In this document: one piece after another, positions 45,934 through 54,926 of the stretch
Layout of the letters: each line of letters starts with the position of its first letter
Numbering within the stretch: position 1 is the stretch's first letter
Assembly: GCF_916618755.1 (NCBI RefSeq)
Contig: NZ_CAKAKB010000002.1
Coordinates: forward strand, 186,001 to 250,000
From: Actinotalea sp. Marseille-Q4924
GTDB lineage: Bacteria; Actinomycetota; Actinomycetes; Actinomycetales; Cellulomonadaceae
Length of the DNA stretch: 64,000 nucleotides
Direction of reading: 5' to 3'
The notes under the pieces: generated by a model
What the model saw: the letters and a program-made list of their open reading frames with translations, nothing else
Told to the model about the DNA's origin: nothing
The model's database searches: none
Translations under genes and position numbers: made by a program

Positions 45934-47044
45934 CGACGAACGTGCTCCCGTGCCCTCGGCCCTCGCTGGTGGCGCGGACGGTGCCACCGTGCGCCTCGAC
46001 CAGGGCCTTGGTGATCGCCAGGCCGATCCCGGAGCCGCCGCTGTGCCGGTCACGGGCGTCGTCGGCGCGGTAGAAGCGCTCGAAGACGTGCGGGAGGTGC
46101 TGGGCTCCGATGCCCTCGCCGGTGTCCCGGACGGTGAGCTCCACCCGGCCTCGGGCCGCCCTGGCGCCCAGGGTGACCGTGCCGCCGGCGGGCGTGTGGC
46201 GGACCGCGTTGTCGAGGAGGTTGCCGAGCACCTGGGCGATCCGTTCGGGGTCCACCAGGAGCGCGGGCAGGTCGGCCGGTGCGTCCGTGACGACGGCGAC
46301 GCCGGCCGCCTCCGCGCGGGGCCCGACCGCCGCGGCGGCCGCGGCGACGAGCTCCGCGGGCTGCCGGCGGGACACGTCGAGGCGGACGTCGCCGCTCTCC
46401 GCGCGGGTCACGGCGGCGAGGTCCTCCGCGAGGCGCGTCAGCCGCGCACCCTGGTCGCGCAGCACCTGGATCGTGGCCTCGTCGAGCGGCACGACACCGT
46501 CCTCGATGCTCTCCAGCTGCGCCGAGAGCGTCGCGACGGGCGTCCTCAGCTCGTGGGCGACGTCCGACAGGAGCCGGCGCCGCAGACCCTCGCTCTCGTC
46601 GAGGCGGGCGGCCATGTGGTTGAACGCGCCGGCGAGCTCGTCCAGCTCCGGCCCCATGCCGGGGTCCGGCACGCGGGCCTCGAAGCGACCCCCGGCCACG
46701 AGCTGCGCCGCCGACGTCAGCTGGCCCAGCGAGGCCCCGATGCGGCGGGTGAGGAAGAGGCTGACCCCGAGGGCGACCAGGGCCGCGGTGCCGAGGGCGA
46801 TGAGGAGCGACAGGGCGCCGGCCGTGAGGAACGCCTCCTCGGCGTGGCTGACGGCGGAGCCGGTCGCCTCGACGTCGCTGCGGAGCATGTGCTCGTGAAA
46901 GATCGGCGGTCCGACGACGCCGGCGACCAGCCACGCCGTGACACCCGCGGTCACGAGGACGAGGGCCAGCGCCGTGAGCAGCCGGCCCGTGAGCCCGGAC
47001 CGCGACCCCCGCGCGGTCTGGCGCCGTCCCCCGTCCGCGGTCAT
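45896..47044 (-). CDS. Sensor histidine kinase
   Basis: 382 residues, ATG overlapping the regulator stop (ATGA). Two N-terminal helices flank a very short outer loop containing GPPIFHEHMLRSD, whose His and Met residues could bind a metal. HAMP domain (LTRRIGASLGQLTSAAQLVAGGRF), HisKA with the phospho-acceptor VAHELRTPVATL, and HATPase with NLLDNAVRHT, DTGEGIG and GGSGIGLAI. It most likely phosphorylates the adjacent regulator in response to an envelope signal, probably copper (inference from neighbours and the loop). Confidence 0.92.
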   Translation of the reverse strand: MTADGGRRQTARGSRSGLTGRLLTALALVLVTAGVTAWLVAGVVGPPIFHEHMLRSDVEATGSAVSHAEEAFLTAGALSLLIALGTAALVALGVSLFLTRRIGASLGQLTSAAQLVAGGRFEARVPDPGMGPELDELAGAFNHMAARLDESEGLRRRLLSDVAHELRTPVATLSAQLESIEDGVVPLDEATIQVLRDQGARLTRLAEDLAAVTRAESGDVRLDVSRRQPAELVAAAAAAVGPRAEAAGVAVVTDAPADLPALLVDPERIAQVLGNLLDNAVRHTPAGGTVTLGARAARGRVELTVRDTGEGIGAQHLPHVFERFYRADDARDRHSGGSGIGLAITKALVEAHGGTVRATSEGRGHGSTFVVSLPAAPAAPVR

Positions 47045-47796
47045 CCGCCCGTGCCGATGCGGTACCCCACCCCACGGACCGTGCGGACGTAGCGCTGCTC
47101 CGTCGCGGTGTCGCCGAGCTTCTGCCGGACGTGCAGGACGTGGACGTCGACGAGGTGCTCGTCGCCGACCCAGTTCGCGCCCCACACGGCCTCGATGAGC
47201 GCCGACCGGCTGAGCACCGCGTGGGGGCGGGCGGCCAGGGCGGCCAGGACGTCGAACTCGGTGCGGGTGAGGTTCACCGGTGCGCCGTCGAGGTGCACCT
47301 CGCGGGCCGCCGTGTCGATCCGCAGGGCACCGATCGTCAGCGGGGGGACCGGCGGCTCCGCCGGCCTCGTCGAGGCCCGCGGCCGTCGCAGCAGCGTGCG
47401 GACGCGCGCCATGAGCTCCCGCGGGCTGAACGGCTTGGTCATGTAGTCGTCGGCGCCCACCGAGAGGCCGATGAGCATGTCCACCTCGTCGGCGCGGGCG
47501 GTGAGCATGACGACGTAGCAGTCCGAGAAGGTCCGCAGCGACCGGCACACCTCGATCCCGTCCATCCCGGGCAGCCCGAGGTCGAGGACGACGAGGTCGG
47601 GGTCGACCGTGCGCACGAGCTCCAGACCCGCCTCGCCGTCGGCCGCGGTCGCGACCTCGAAGCCGTCGCGCTCCAGGTAGCTGCGCACCACGTCGGCCAG
47701 CGCCCGTTCGTCGTCGACGACGACGGCGCGCCGGCGCGGCGCGGCCGCCGGTCCGGTGGGGGTGCCGCTCGTCGGGCGGCTCGCTGGCGTGCTCAC
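47041..47796 (-). CDS. OmpR/PhoB-family response regulator
   Basis: 251 residues from GTG 47796. Receiver domain: acidic VVDDE, phospho-acceptor VVLDLGLPG, Thr in MLTARAD and Lys in YMTKPFSPREL. C-terminal winged helix: LTRTEFDVLAALAARPHAVLSRSALIEAVWG and DVHVLHVRQKLG, ending YVRTVRGVGYRIG. Such regulators bind direct repeats of 11-bp period, which is exactly the spacing of the five boxes in this island; box 4 lies 63 bases upstream of its own start, suggesting autoregulation. Confidence 0.93.
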   Translation of the reverse strand: MSTPASRPTSGTPTGPAAAPRRRAVVVDDERALADVVRSYLERDGFEVATAADGEAGLELVRTVDPDLVVLDLGLPGMDGIEVCRSLRTFSDCYVVMLTARADEVDMLIGLSVGADDYMTKPFSPRELMARVRTLLRRPRASTRPAEPPVPPLTIGALRIDTAAREVHLDGAPVNLTRTEFDVLAALAARPHAVLSRSALIEAVWGANWVGDEHLVDVHVLHVRQKLGDTATEQRYVRTVRGVGYRIGTGG

Positions 47797-47858
47797 CGGG
47801 TCATTCTGACCGCCGTCGCGGTCCCGCGGCCCGGGCGCGCCCTGGTCGGCGGGGGGAT

Positions 47859-47879
47859 CTTCACCGAACCTTGATCGAG
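47859..47879 (+). promoter_or_regulatory. Copper-island direct repeat, box 4 (before the response regulator)
   Basis: CTTCA, CCGAAC, CTTGA, TCGAG with 11-bp period, in the divergent region between the response regulator and the thioredoxin-CcdA operon. Confidence 0.6.
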
Positions 47880-47953
47880 CCGGCGTGGGTCACTCGCCCG
47901 CGACGGGAGGTCGCTGCGGCCGTGACCGCCGCGCGAGGCGCCGGGTCGGGCAT

Positions 47954-47974
47954 CTTGACCGAACCTCCATCGAA
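47954..47974 (+). promoter_or_regulatory. Copper-island direct repeat, box 5 (before the thioredoxin-CcdA operon)
   Basis: CTTGA, CCGAAC, CTCCA, TCGAA with 11-bp period, 76 bases before the GTG of the thioredoxin-like gene and on the same strand. The weakest half-site match, but the CCGAAC spacer is identical to box 4. Confidence 0.5.
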
Positions 47975-48049
47975 CGGTGACCGCCGGGCCGGTGCGTGGC
48001 CGCCACGGTTCAGGTGTCAGCACTGCCGCACCCGCGCCCTGGAGGCATC

Positions 48050-48349
48050 GTGAGCCCCGGCCCCTTCGCCGAGCCGTACGAGGTGACCCTCGTGCACAGC
48101 CCCGCGTGCCACTTCTGCGACGAGGCACAGGAGTCCTTGCGCGAGCTCGCCCGGGACCACCCCGTCCACCTCACCGTCGTGTCGATCGACTCCCCGGCAG
48201 GCCGCGCGCTCGTCGCGGCCCATCGCCCGGCGATGAACCCCCTCGTGCTGGTCGACGGCACGTTCTTCAGCAGCGGCCGCTTCCCGCGCAAGAAGTTCCT
48301 CCGGATGGTGCTGGGCGGCCGGGTGCCGGCCACGACCTCGGGGCGCTGA
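48050..48349 (+). CDS. Thioredoxin/glutaredoxin-like protein
   Basis: 99 residues from GTG 48050 with GGAGG four bases upstream; a longer GTG start at 47996 is less likely. VTLVHSPACHFCDEAQESLRELARD carries the redox pair CHFC at the start of helix 1, and NPLVLVDGTFFSSGRFPRKKF follows like a glutaredoxin. First of three coupled redox genes (thioredoxin - CcdA - redoxin) and preceded by box 5, so likely part of the copper-stress response repairing or metallating envelope thiols (inference). Confidence 0.85.
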   Translation: MSPGPFAEPYEVTLVHSPACHFCDEAQESLRELARDHPVHLTVVSIDSPAGRALVAAHRPAMNPLVLVDGTFFSSGRFPRKKFLRMVLGGRVPATTSGR

Positions 48350-48352
48350 GCC

Positions 48353-49306
48353 GTGGGCACCGAGCTCCTGGCCACGGGCAGCATCCTGGCCGCGTTCTTC
48401 GCCGGCGGCGTGGCGCTCTTCGCGCCGTGCTGCATCGTGTTCCTGGCGCCGAGCTACCTCGCCGGGGCGGTCAAGAACGCCCGGTGGCGTCTGCTCCCGC
48501 TGACGTTCGTGTTCGCCGCGGGGCTGGGACTCGTGCTCGTGCCCATCACCCTGGGGATGAGCCTGGTCGCCGGGGCGATCGCGCGGTACCACGCGCCGCT
48601 GTACTACGCGGGTGCCGCGCTCATGCTCGCGCTGGCGGTCCTCGCACTGTCCGGACGGATGTGGTCCCTGCCCTCCGCTCTCCGCGCCCCCGACACCCGG
48701 CGCGGCGACACGGGGAGCTTCTTCGCGCTCGGCGTCTTCTCCGGCGTGGCGTCGAGCTGCTGCGCACCCGTCCTCGCCGGGGTCATGACCCTCTCGGCCC
48801 TGTCCGGCAGCGCCCTGGGCGGCCTGACCCTCGGGGTGGCGTACACGTTCGGGATGGTGTTCCCGCTGTTCCTCATGGCCCTGCTGTGGGACACGGCCCG
48901 GCTGGGGGAGCGTCGCTTCCTGCGCGCCCGGCCGGTGCGCTTCCGCGTCGCCGGGCGGCTCGTCGCCACCAACACCCTCAACGTCGCCGTCGCCGTCGCC
49001 TTCGTCGTCATGGCGGGGTTCGTCGTGGCGCTCGCCGGCTCCACCGAGATGACCGGCGGCACCGCCGCGCAGGAGCGGGCGAGCACGGCGCTCACCGGGT
49101 TCTTCGCCGTGGTGCAGGACGTCCTCAGCCCCGTCCCGGAGCCCGTCCTCGGGCTCGGCCTGCTCGCCCTGGTGGGCCTGTTCGTGTGGGTGACGCTCGC
49201 CGACCGACGCCGTCACGGCGTGGTGGCCGTCGTCGCCGGCGCCGCCGAGGACGACCCGACCCCCGCAACACCCGTCCCCGCCGCTCCTCAGGAGGACCGA
49301 CCATGA
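48353..49306 (+). CDS. CcdA-like cytochrome c biogenesis / thiol electron transfer membrane protein
   Basis: 317 residues, GTG start three bases after the thioredoxin stop. About six to seven helices; two Cys motifs lie at the starts of repeat halves: ALFAPCCIVFLAPSYLAGAV and GVASSCCAPVLAGVMTL, the paired Cys used by CcdA/DsbD to pass electrons across the membrane. The C-terminal ~60 residues form an extra helix and an acidic tail. It likely carries electrons from cytoplasmic thioredoxin to the redoxin encoded next. Confidence 0.85.
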   Translation: MGTELLATGSILAAFFAGGVALFAPCCIVFLAPSYLAGAVKNARWRLLPLTFVFAAGLGLVLVPITLGMSLVAGAIARYHAPLYYAGAALMLALAVLALSGRMWSLPSALRAPDTRRGDTGSFFALGVFSGVASSCCAPVLAGVMTLSALSGSALGGLTLGVAYTFGMVFPLFLMALLWDTARLGERRFLRARPVRFRVAGRLVATNTLNVAVAVAFVVMAGFVVALAGSTEMTGGTAAQERASTALTGFFAVVQDVLSPVPEPVLGLGLLALVGLFVWVTLADRRRHGVVAVVAGAAEDDPTPATPVPAAPQEDRP

Positions 49307-49920
49307 CGTCCGGGACCGCGATGCGACGCATCGCCGCACAGCAGCAGGTCGAGACCGGGCAGCACGGGCCCGCGCGGTCCCGGGCGCGTGCCGGCGTGGT
49401 CGCCGCCGCCCTCCTCGTGGTCGGCGCGCTGGTCACCGTCGGGCTGCTCACGTCGCGCCCCGTGGAGTCCGCGGACCGGCGGACCGCGCCGCCCTTCACC
49501 CTCGCGGCCTCGGACGGCGGCACCGTGTCCCTCGCGGAGCACCGCGGCGGACCGGTGGTCCTGTACTTCAACGAGGGTGCCGGCTGCGACTCCTGCCTGA
49601 CGCAGATGGCCGAGATCGAGAAGCACCCGGGGTTCGCGGAGGCCGGCATCACCGTCCTGCCGATCGTCATGAACACCGCGGAGCAGATCAACGCCGACCG
49701 CGCCCGCCTGGGCGTCGAGGCGCCGTTCCTGCTCGACGACGGCACCGTCTCGGACGCCTACGGCATGCTCGGCACCGGCATGCACGCCGGGCTGCCGGGT
49801 CACGGGTTCGTCCTCGTCGACGCCGACGGGACACAGCGCTGGAGCGGCTCCTACCCGTCCATGTGGCTGGCCCCCGACGAGCTCCTGCAGATCGTCACCC
49901 GGGCACTGGCCCAGGGCTGA
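49303..49920 (+). CDS. Membrane-anchored redoxin (TlpA/AhpC-TSA-like)
   Basis: 205 residues; ATG overlaps the CcdA-like stop and has AGGAGGA upstream. One N-terminal transmembrane anchor (residues ~29-50), then a thioredoxin fold: APPFTLAASDGGTVSLAEHRGGPVVLYFNEGAGCDSCLTQMAEIEK with CDSC as the redox pair, VLPIVMNTAEQ, LLDDGTVSDAYGM, and HGFVLVDADGTQRW. It sits outside the membrane and is the probable partner of the CcdA-like protein. Confidence 0.87.
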   Translation: MTSGTAMRRIAAQQQVETGQHGPARSRARAGVVAAALLVVGALVTVGLLTSRPVESADRRTAPPFTLAASDGGTVSLAEHRGGPVVLYFNEGAGCDSCLTQMAEIEKHPGFAEAGITVLPIVMNTAEQINADRARLGVEAPFLLDDGTVSDAYGMLGTGMHAGLPGHGFVLVDADGTQRWSGSYPSMWLAPDELLQIVTRALAQG

Positions 49921-50293
49921 GCCCGGCGGCGAGCCACAGGACGCCGACGCCGAGCGCCGCCGCCGCGACGCAGAGGACGAGGGTCCCCAGCGCGCTCACG
50001 ACGGCGCGCCGGGTCTCGCCCGCCTGGACGAGGTGCACCGTCTCGACCATCGCGGTGGAGAAGGTCGTGTAGCCGCCGCAGAACCCGGTGGCGCCCGCGG
50101 CCAGGGTGAGCGATCCCAGGCCGTGGAAGAGGTGCGCGCCCGTCAGGAGGCCGAGGAGCAGGGACCCGGTCACGTTGATCGTCATGGTCGCGACGGGGAA
50201 GGCGGTGCCCCGCCGGGCGCGGACGGCGCCGTCGACGACGAACCTTGTTGCGGCGCCGACCCCGCCGAGCAGGACGACGACGAGGACCGTCAT
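49895..50293 (-). CDS. crcB: CrcB/FEX fluoride channel subunit
   Basis: 132 residues with four helices. GGVGAATRFVVDGAV, the central TINVTGSLLLGLLTG with the conserved Asn, and GFCGGYTTFSTAMVETVHL, which contains the Phe-box and TTFST track residues of fluoride channels. Its ATG overlaps the stop of a second crcB gene. Paired crcB genes usually encode the two halves of a dual-topology heterodimer. Confidence 0.93.
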   Translation of the reverse strand: MTVLVVVLLGGVGAATRFVVDGAVRARRGTAFPVATMTINVTGSLLLGLLTGAHLFHGLGSLTLAAGATGFCGGYTTFSTAMVETVHLVQAGETRRAVVSALGTLVLCVAAAALGVGVLWLAAGLSPGPVPG

Positions 50294-50796
50294 CGGTGGT
50301 CCTCACCCACGGGCTGCCCGATGCGCTCCGCGACGTCCGGGTCCTCGGGCAGCGCCACCCGGTCGTCGCGGTGCCGGGCGGCGGCGAGGACGCCCAGCAG
50401 CGCGGCGACGAACCCCGCGGCGACGCTCACCAGGCCGTAGGCGATCCCGAGCGCGGGCCGGCCCGCGGCGGCGAGCCGCTCCACCTCGATCGCGAGCGTG
50501 CTGAACGTCGTGAACCCGCCGAGCAGCCCGGTGCCCACGGCCAGCCGGACACGACGCGCCCCCGCCGACTCCGGTCCCCGCCGCGCGAGCCGCTCGAGCA
50601 GCAGCCCCAGGAGGAAGGCGCCGAGCAGGTTGACCGCGAACGTCGCGGTGGGCCAGCCGTCGCCCGGGCCCACGACCGTCGTCACGCCGTAGCGCGCCGC
50701 CGTCCCGACCGCGCCGCCGGCCGCGACGAGCAGGACCAGCGACGGGCGCAGGTGCGGCGGGCGGCCGCGGGAGGGGCCGTGGTCGGGGTCCGGCAT
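50290..50796 (-). CDS. crcB: CrcB/FEX fluoride channel subunit (first of a tandem pair)
   Basis: 168 residues; ATG with GGAGGGA upstream. Four helices with GGAVGTAARYGVTTV, FAVNLLGAFLLGLLLE (Asn) and GLLGGFTTFSTLAIEVERL. It has longer hydrophilic ends than its partner (N-terminal ~20 and C-terminal ~35 residues). I looked for a fluoride riboswitch upstream and did not see one. Divergent from the carboxylate-amine ligase gene. Confidence 0.92.
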   Translation of the reverse strand: MPDPDHGPSRGRPPHLRPSLVLLVAAGGAVGTAARYGVTTVVGPGDGWPTATFAVNLLGAFLLGLLLERLARRGPESAGARRVRLAVGTGLLGGFTTFSTLAIEVERLAAAGRPALGIAYGLVSVAAGFVAALLGVLAAARHRDDRVALPEDPDVAERIGQPVGEDHR

Positions 50797-51062
50797 GTCT
50801 CTCCCTCCGCGTGGATGCCCAGGGCGGCCCGTCGCCGTGCGCCGCAGGGCCGACCGTACTGCGCGCGCGGCGGGCACCTCGGGCAGCTCTCCTTCTCCCG
50901 ACGCGGCCGCTGCTGCCGGGGCGACCAGCGACGCCGTCGTCGGCGTAGCGGGAGGAGACGTGCGTCGGGACCCGGCACGACGCGCGTCCGCAGGTTCGGC
51001 GTGTGAGGCTGTCGGTCGCTTGATCACGAGCTGGCCCGCCCGTCGGAAGGTCACCCACACCC

Positions 51063-52265
51063 ATGACCCACAACGCCACACGTCACCCCGGCCCGCGGTC
51101 CCAGCCGCGCACGATGGGTGTCGAGGAGGAGCTGCTGCTCGTCGACCCGACGAGCGGCGAGCTGGTCCCGGTCGGCCCCGTCGTCGTCGCGCGGGACGTC
51201 CGGACCGCCGGCACACCGAGCGACGCCGACGGCGCGGACGCGGGCACACCCGGCCACGACGGCGCCGACGGCGCCGACCGTCCCGGGACGCCATTGGAGA
51301 CCGAGCTGCAGCAGCAGCAGGTGGAGACGGCGACGCCGCCACGGACCCTCCTCACGGACCTCGTCGACGACCTGCGAGGGCTGCGGCGACGGGCGGACGC
51401 GGCAGCGCAGGAGGTCGGCGCCCGGGTGGTCGCCCTCGGCACATCCCCGCGGCCCGGTGTGCCGGTGCTCACGCCGGTGACCCGGTACCGCGCGATGGCG
51501 CAGCTCATGGGCGTCACCGCCGACGAGCAGCTGACGTGCGGGTGCCACGTGCACGTCGGCGTGGAGTCGGACGAGGAGGGCGTCGCGGTGCTGGACCGCA
51601 TCCGTCCGTGGCTGGCCGTGCTCACCGCCCTGTCGACCAACTCGCCGTACTGGAACGGCGCCGACACCGGCTACGCGGGCTACCGCACGCAGGTGTTCCA
51701 GCGCTTCCCCACCACGGGGCCGACGGACCGGTTCGGCTCGCCCGAGGGGTACCACCGGCTCGTCGCCGACCTCCTGTCCACGGGCGCGCTCGTGGACGAG
51801 GGGATGATGTACTTCGACGCCCGGCTGTCGCGGTCGTACCCGACGGTCGAGGTCCGGGTGGCCGACGTGTGCCTCCAGCCGGAGGACGCCGTGCTGGTCG
51901 CCGCCCTGTCGCGCGGGCTGGTCGAGACGGCCGCCGCGCAGTGGCGCGCCGGCGAGCCGGCCGACGACGTGCCGACGCCGCTCCTGCGGATGGCGTCGTG
52001 GCGCGCGAGCCGGTCCGGCCTGACGACGGAGCTCGTCCACCCGGTGCACCGGCGGGCGGCACCGGCCGCCGAGGTCGTGCAGGACCTCGTCGAGCACGTC
52101 CGCCCGGCGCTCGCGGCGAGCGGTGACGCACCGTGGGTCGAGCAGCACGTCGAGGAGGTGCTGTCCCGGGGGACCGGCGCGGACCGGCAGCGGCGCGTGG
52201 CGGCGGCGACGGACGACGACCTCGCAGCGGTCGTCCGGGACGCCGTCGAGGTGACGGTGCGATAG
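51063..52265 (+). CDS. Carboxylate-amine ligase (YbdK/EgtA-like GCS2 family)
   Basis: 400 residues. The N-terminal TMGVEEELLLVDPTSGELVPVG is the ATP-grasp-like signature of the glutamate-cysteine ligase type 2 family. ELQQQQVETATPP, QLTCGCHVHVGV, STNSPYWNG, GYAGYRTQVFQRFPTTG and the C-terminal TVEVRVADVCLQPEDAV follow. A 25-residue Ala/Asp/Gly-rich insertion interrupts the N-terminal part (residues ~50-77). Family members ligate glutamate to cysteine or another amine; the substrate is not known here. Confidence 0.9.
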   Translation: MTHNATRHPGPRSQPRTMGVEEELLLVDPTSGELVPVGPVVVARDVRTAGTPSDADGADAGTPGHDGADGADRPGTPLETELQQQQVETATPPRTLLTDLVDDLRGLRRRADAAAQEVGARVVALGTSPRPGVPVLTPVTRYRAMAQLMGVTADEQLTCGCHVHVGVESDEEGVAVLDRIRPWLAVLTALSTNSPYWNGADTGYAGYRTQVFQRFPTTGPTDRFGSPEGYHRLVADLLSTGALVDEGMMYFDARLSRSYPTVEVRVADVCLQPEDAVLVAALSRGLVETAAAQWRAGEPADDVPTPLLRMASWRASRSGLTTELVHPVHRRAAPAAEVVQDLVEHVRPALAASGDAPWVEQHVEEVLSRGTGADRQRRVAAATDDDLAAVVRDAVEVTVR

Positions 52266-52273
52266 TTCCGCCC

Positions 52274-53215
52274 ATGCTGCACCGCACGCTGACGACCACG
52301 ACGACGGGCGCCGTCGTCGTCCTCCTGCTCGCCGCCTGCGGCTCCGGGACGGCCACGCCCGGGGTGAGCCCGGCACCGTCCGAGGCCGTACCGCCCTCGC
52401 AGTCGAGCGCGCCGACGGCGACCGCCACGCCGGACGCGGACGACGAGGCAGGGGCACAGGCCGGCGAGGAGGCCCCGCCGGTCCCGGGCGGGCACGTGCA
52501 CGGCGTGGCGCTCGAGGAGGACGGCGTCGTGCTCGTCGCGACCCACGAGGGCGTCGTGCGGTACGGCCCCGATGGCATGACCTCCGTCGGTCCGCAGATC
52601 GACCTCATGGGCTTCTCCGCCCCGGAGCCCGGGCGGCTCCTCGCCTCCGGTCACCCCGGCCCCGGTGTCGACCTGCCCGAGCCCATGGGTCTCATCGAGT
52701 CGACCGACGGCGGGCAGACCTGGACCGTGCTCTCGCGCGGCGGGGAGTCGGACTTCCACGCCCTCGCGGCCGCTGACTCGGTCGTCCTCGGGTTCGACGC
52801 CGCCGGGCTGTGGTCGAGCACCGACGGGCGGGAGTGGGAGCAGCTGGACCCGCCGGTGGCGCCGTACGCGCTCGCGGTCTCGCCGGACGGCGGCACCGTG
52901 GTCGTCACGCACCAGGACGGGCCGCAGCGCTCCGCCGACGGCGGCCGCACCTGGGAGCCGGTCGACGGGCCGCTGCTGCAGCGGGTCGCCTTCGCCGACC
53001 ACGCCACCGTCGTAGGGGCGGCGCCGGACGGCAGCGTGCACGTGAGCGTCGACGGTGGCGCGACGTGGGAGGAGCGCGGGTCGCTCGGCGGGCCGCCCGA
53101 GGCGCTCGACGCGGCGCTCGTGGACGGCGCGCTGCACGTCGTCGGCATCACCGGCGCGCGGGTCCTGCTGTCAACGGACGGTGGCCAGGGCTTCGCGCCG
53201 CTCACGCTGGGCTGA
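52274..53215 (+). CDS. F510_1955-type sialidase-fold lipoprotein
   Basis: 313 residues; signal peptide with lipobox LAAC, then a Ser/Thr/Pro-rich linker. The folded part begins HVHGVALEEDGVVLVATHEGVVRYGPDG and continues MGFSAPEPGRLLASGHPG, EPMGLIESTDGGQTWTVL and ESDFHALAAAD, the fixed pattern of the F510_1955 glycosylhydrolase-like family. Several Asp-box turns (S-x-D-x-G-x-x-W: STDGGQTW, SADGGRTW, SVDGGATW) indicate a beta-propeller. Enzyme activity is not established for the family. Confidence 0.87.
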   Translation: MLHRTLTTTTTGAVVVLLLAACGSGTATPGVSPAPSEAVPPSQSSAPTATATPDADDEAGAQAGEEAPPVPGGHVHGVALEEDGVVLVATHEGVVRYGPDGMTSVGPQIDLMGFSAPEPGRLLASGHPGPGVDLPEPMGLIESTDGGQTWTVLSRGGESDFHALAAADSVVLGFDAAGLWSSTDGREWEQLDPPVAPYALAVSPDGGTVVVTHQDGPQRSADGGRTWEPVDGPLLQRVAFADHATVVGAAPDGSVHVSVDGGATWEERGSLGGPPEALDAALVDGALHVVGITGARVLLSTDGGQGFAPLTLG

Positions 53216-53263
53216 CGCGTCGCCGTCGTCGCGCGAGCCCGTCGGGCCTGGTAGGACGGACGC

Positions 53264-54814
53264 ATGACCGACACCCGGGCGTCGTCGTCCGCGCAGACAC
53301 AGACCGCCGCCACGCCGCCCGCCGGTGCAGCCCTGCCCTCGAGCGCGCCGCGCGAGCAGGGGGTGGACGCGCGGGGGGTGCAGGCGTTCCTGGACGTGCT
53401 GGAGGCGTCGCCGGTCATCGAGCCGCACAGCCTCATGCTGCTGCGTCACGGGCACGTCGTCGCGGAGGGCTGGTGGGCGCCCTACGCGCGCGACCGGCGG
53501 CACCTCCTGTACTCGCTGAGCAAGAGCTTCACGTCGACGGCGCTGGCGTTCGCGGTGGAGGAGGGGCTCGTGTCGCTCGACGACACCGTCCTGTCCCACT
53601 TCCCCGAGCTCGACGCCGTGGTCACCGACGAGCGGAGCCGCCGCATGCTGGTCCGTCACGTCGCCGCGATGGCCAGCGGGCACCGGGACGAGACGCTGGA
53701 CCGGGTGCTCGAGATCGACGGCGCCGACCCGGTCCGGGGCTTCCTGCTGCTGCCGCCGGACGAGGAGCCCGGCACGGTCTTCGCCTACAACCAGCCGTGC
53801 ACGTACACGGTCGCCGCGATCATCACCCGACGCAGCGGGCTGGGCCTCACGGAATACCTGCGGCCGCGCGTGCTGGACCCGCTCGGGATCGGCGACGTCG
53901 CGTGGCACCGTGACCACGCCGGGATGGAGCTGGGCTTCTCGGGCCTGCACGCCACCACCGACGCCGTCGCGCGGCTCGGCCTGCTCTACCTGCAGGGCGG
54001 GCACTGGGGCGGGAGCCGGCTCGTGCCCGAGGCCTGGGTCGACGAGGCCACCCGGTCCCATGTCGCGAACGCCGGCCAGGACCGGCCGGTCGACTGGTCC
54101 CAGGGCTACGGCTTCCAGTTCTGGATGTCCCGGCACGGGTACCGCGGCGACGGCGCCTACGGGCAGTTCTGCGTGGTGCTGCCCGAGCAGGACGCCGTGC
54201 TGGCGATGACCGCCGCGACCGAGGCGATGCAGGAGGTGCTCGACGCCGCGTGGGAGCACCTGCTGCCGGCGATGGGTGCCGGGGATCGCGCCGGTGCGGG
54301 TGCGTCGGGGGACCCGTCGGCCGACGACGCCCTGGCGGCGCGCCTCGCCGCCCTGACGCTGCCGGGCGTGCCGGGCGACACCGCGCCGCCGTCGGCGGAG
54401 CCCTGGCTGGACCTGCGCACGGAGGCCGCGTCCGGGCCGGTCGGCGTGCAGCTGACCACGACCCGGGTGGGTGCCGAGGCGACGAGCGAGGCGCGCTGGG
54501 TGGTCGAGCTCGAGGCCGACGACGGCGCCGTCCGACTCCGGACCGACGTCGTGGGGGAGGCGTGGCAGGTGCACGACGTGGACCTGTCGGACGCCGCAGG
54601 TCCGGGCGCCCGGGTCCCCGTAGCCGTGAGCGGCGGGTGGGTCGGGGAGCGGCTCCGGCTGGACCTCGCCTTCGTGGAGACGCCGCACCGGCTCGCGGTG
54701 GAGGTCGACGCGGCGACGCGGTCGGTCTCCTCGCGGTGGCTCACGGAGCCGCTCGGGGCACCGCCGCTGCGGGACCTGCGTGCGCAGGTCGTCGGGTCGT
54801 CGGCGCGCCTCTGA
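53264..54814 (+). CDS. Serine hydrolase, beta-lactamase/penicillin-binding protein class C family
   Basis: 516 residues without a clear signal peptide, so probably cytoplasmic or unusually exported. The catalytic SxxK is in LLYSLSKSFTSTALAF, the YxN in VFAYNQPCTYTVAAI. The C-terminal ~140 residues are an added beta-rich domain (LDLRTEAASGPVGVQLTTTRVGAEA). Family members hydrolyse esters, D-amino-acid peptides or lactams. Neighbours do not narrow the substrate. Confidence 0.87.
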   Translation: MTDTRASSSAQTQTAATPPAGAALPSSAPREQGVDARGVQAFLDVLEASPVIEPHSLMLLRHGHVVAEGWWAPYARDRRHLLYSLSKSFTSTALAFAVEEGLVSLDDTVLSHFPELDAVVTDERSRRMLVRHVAAMASGHRDETLDRVLEIDGADPVRGFLLLPPDEEPGTVFAYNQPCTYTVAAIITRRSGLGLTEYLRPRVLDPLGIGDVAWHRDHAGMELGFSGLHATTDAVARLGLLYLQGGHWGGSRLVPEAWVDEATRSHVANAGQDRPVDWSQGYGFQFWMSRHGYRGDGAYGQFCVVLPEQDAVLAMTAATEAMQEVLDAAWEHLLPAMGAGDRAGAGASGDPSADDALAARLAALTLPGVPGDTAPPSAEPWLDLRTEAASGPVGVQLTTTRVGAEATSEARWVVELEADDGAVRLRTDVVGEAWQVHDVDLSDAAGPGARVPVAVSGGWVGERLRLDLAFVETPHRLAVEVDAATRSVSSRWLTEPLGAPPLRDLRAQVVGSSARL

Positions 54815-54926
54815 GCGTGGGCCGTCGACGCAGCGCCGGCGGGCGTCCCGCCTCGGGCGGTCCGGCGTGGAGCGCCCGCGTGCCACACCGGCCGGCGCGC
54901 GGGCGCGCCGACCGGCGGCAGTGGGC

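Noticed and set aside
50797-51062. Fluoride riboswitch before the crcB pair
   Set aside because: Neither the conserved GGNGAUGG-type start nor a pseudoknot-compatible arrangement was found on the minus strand.
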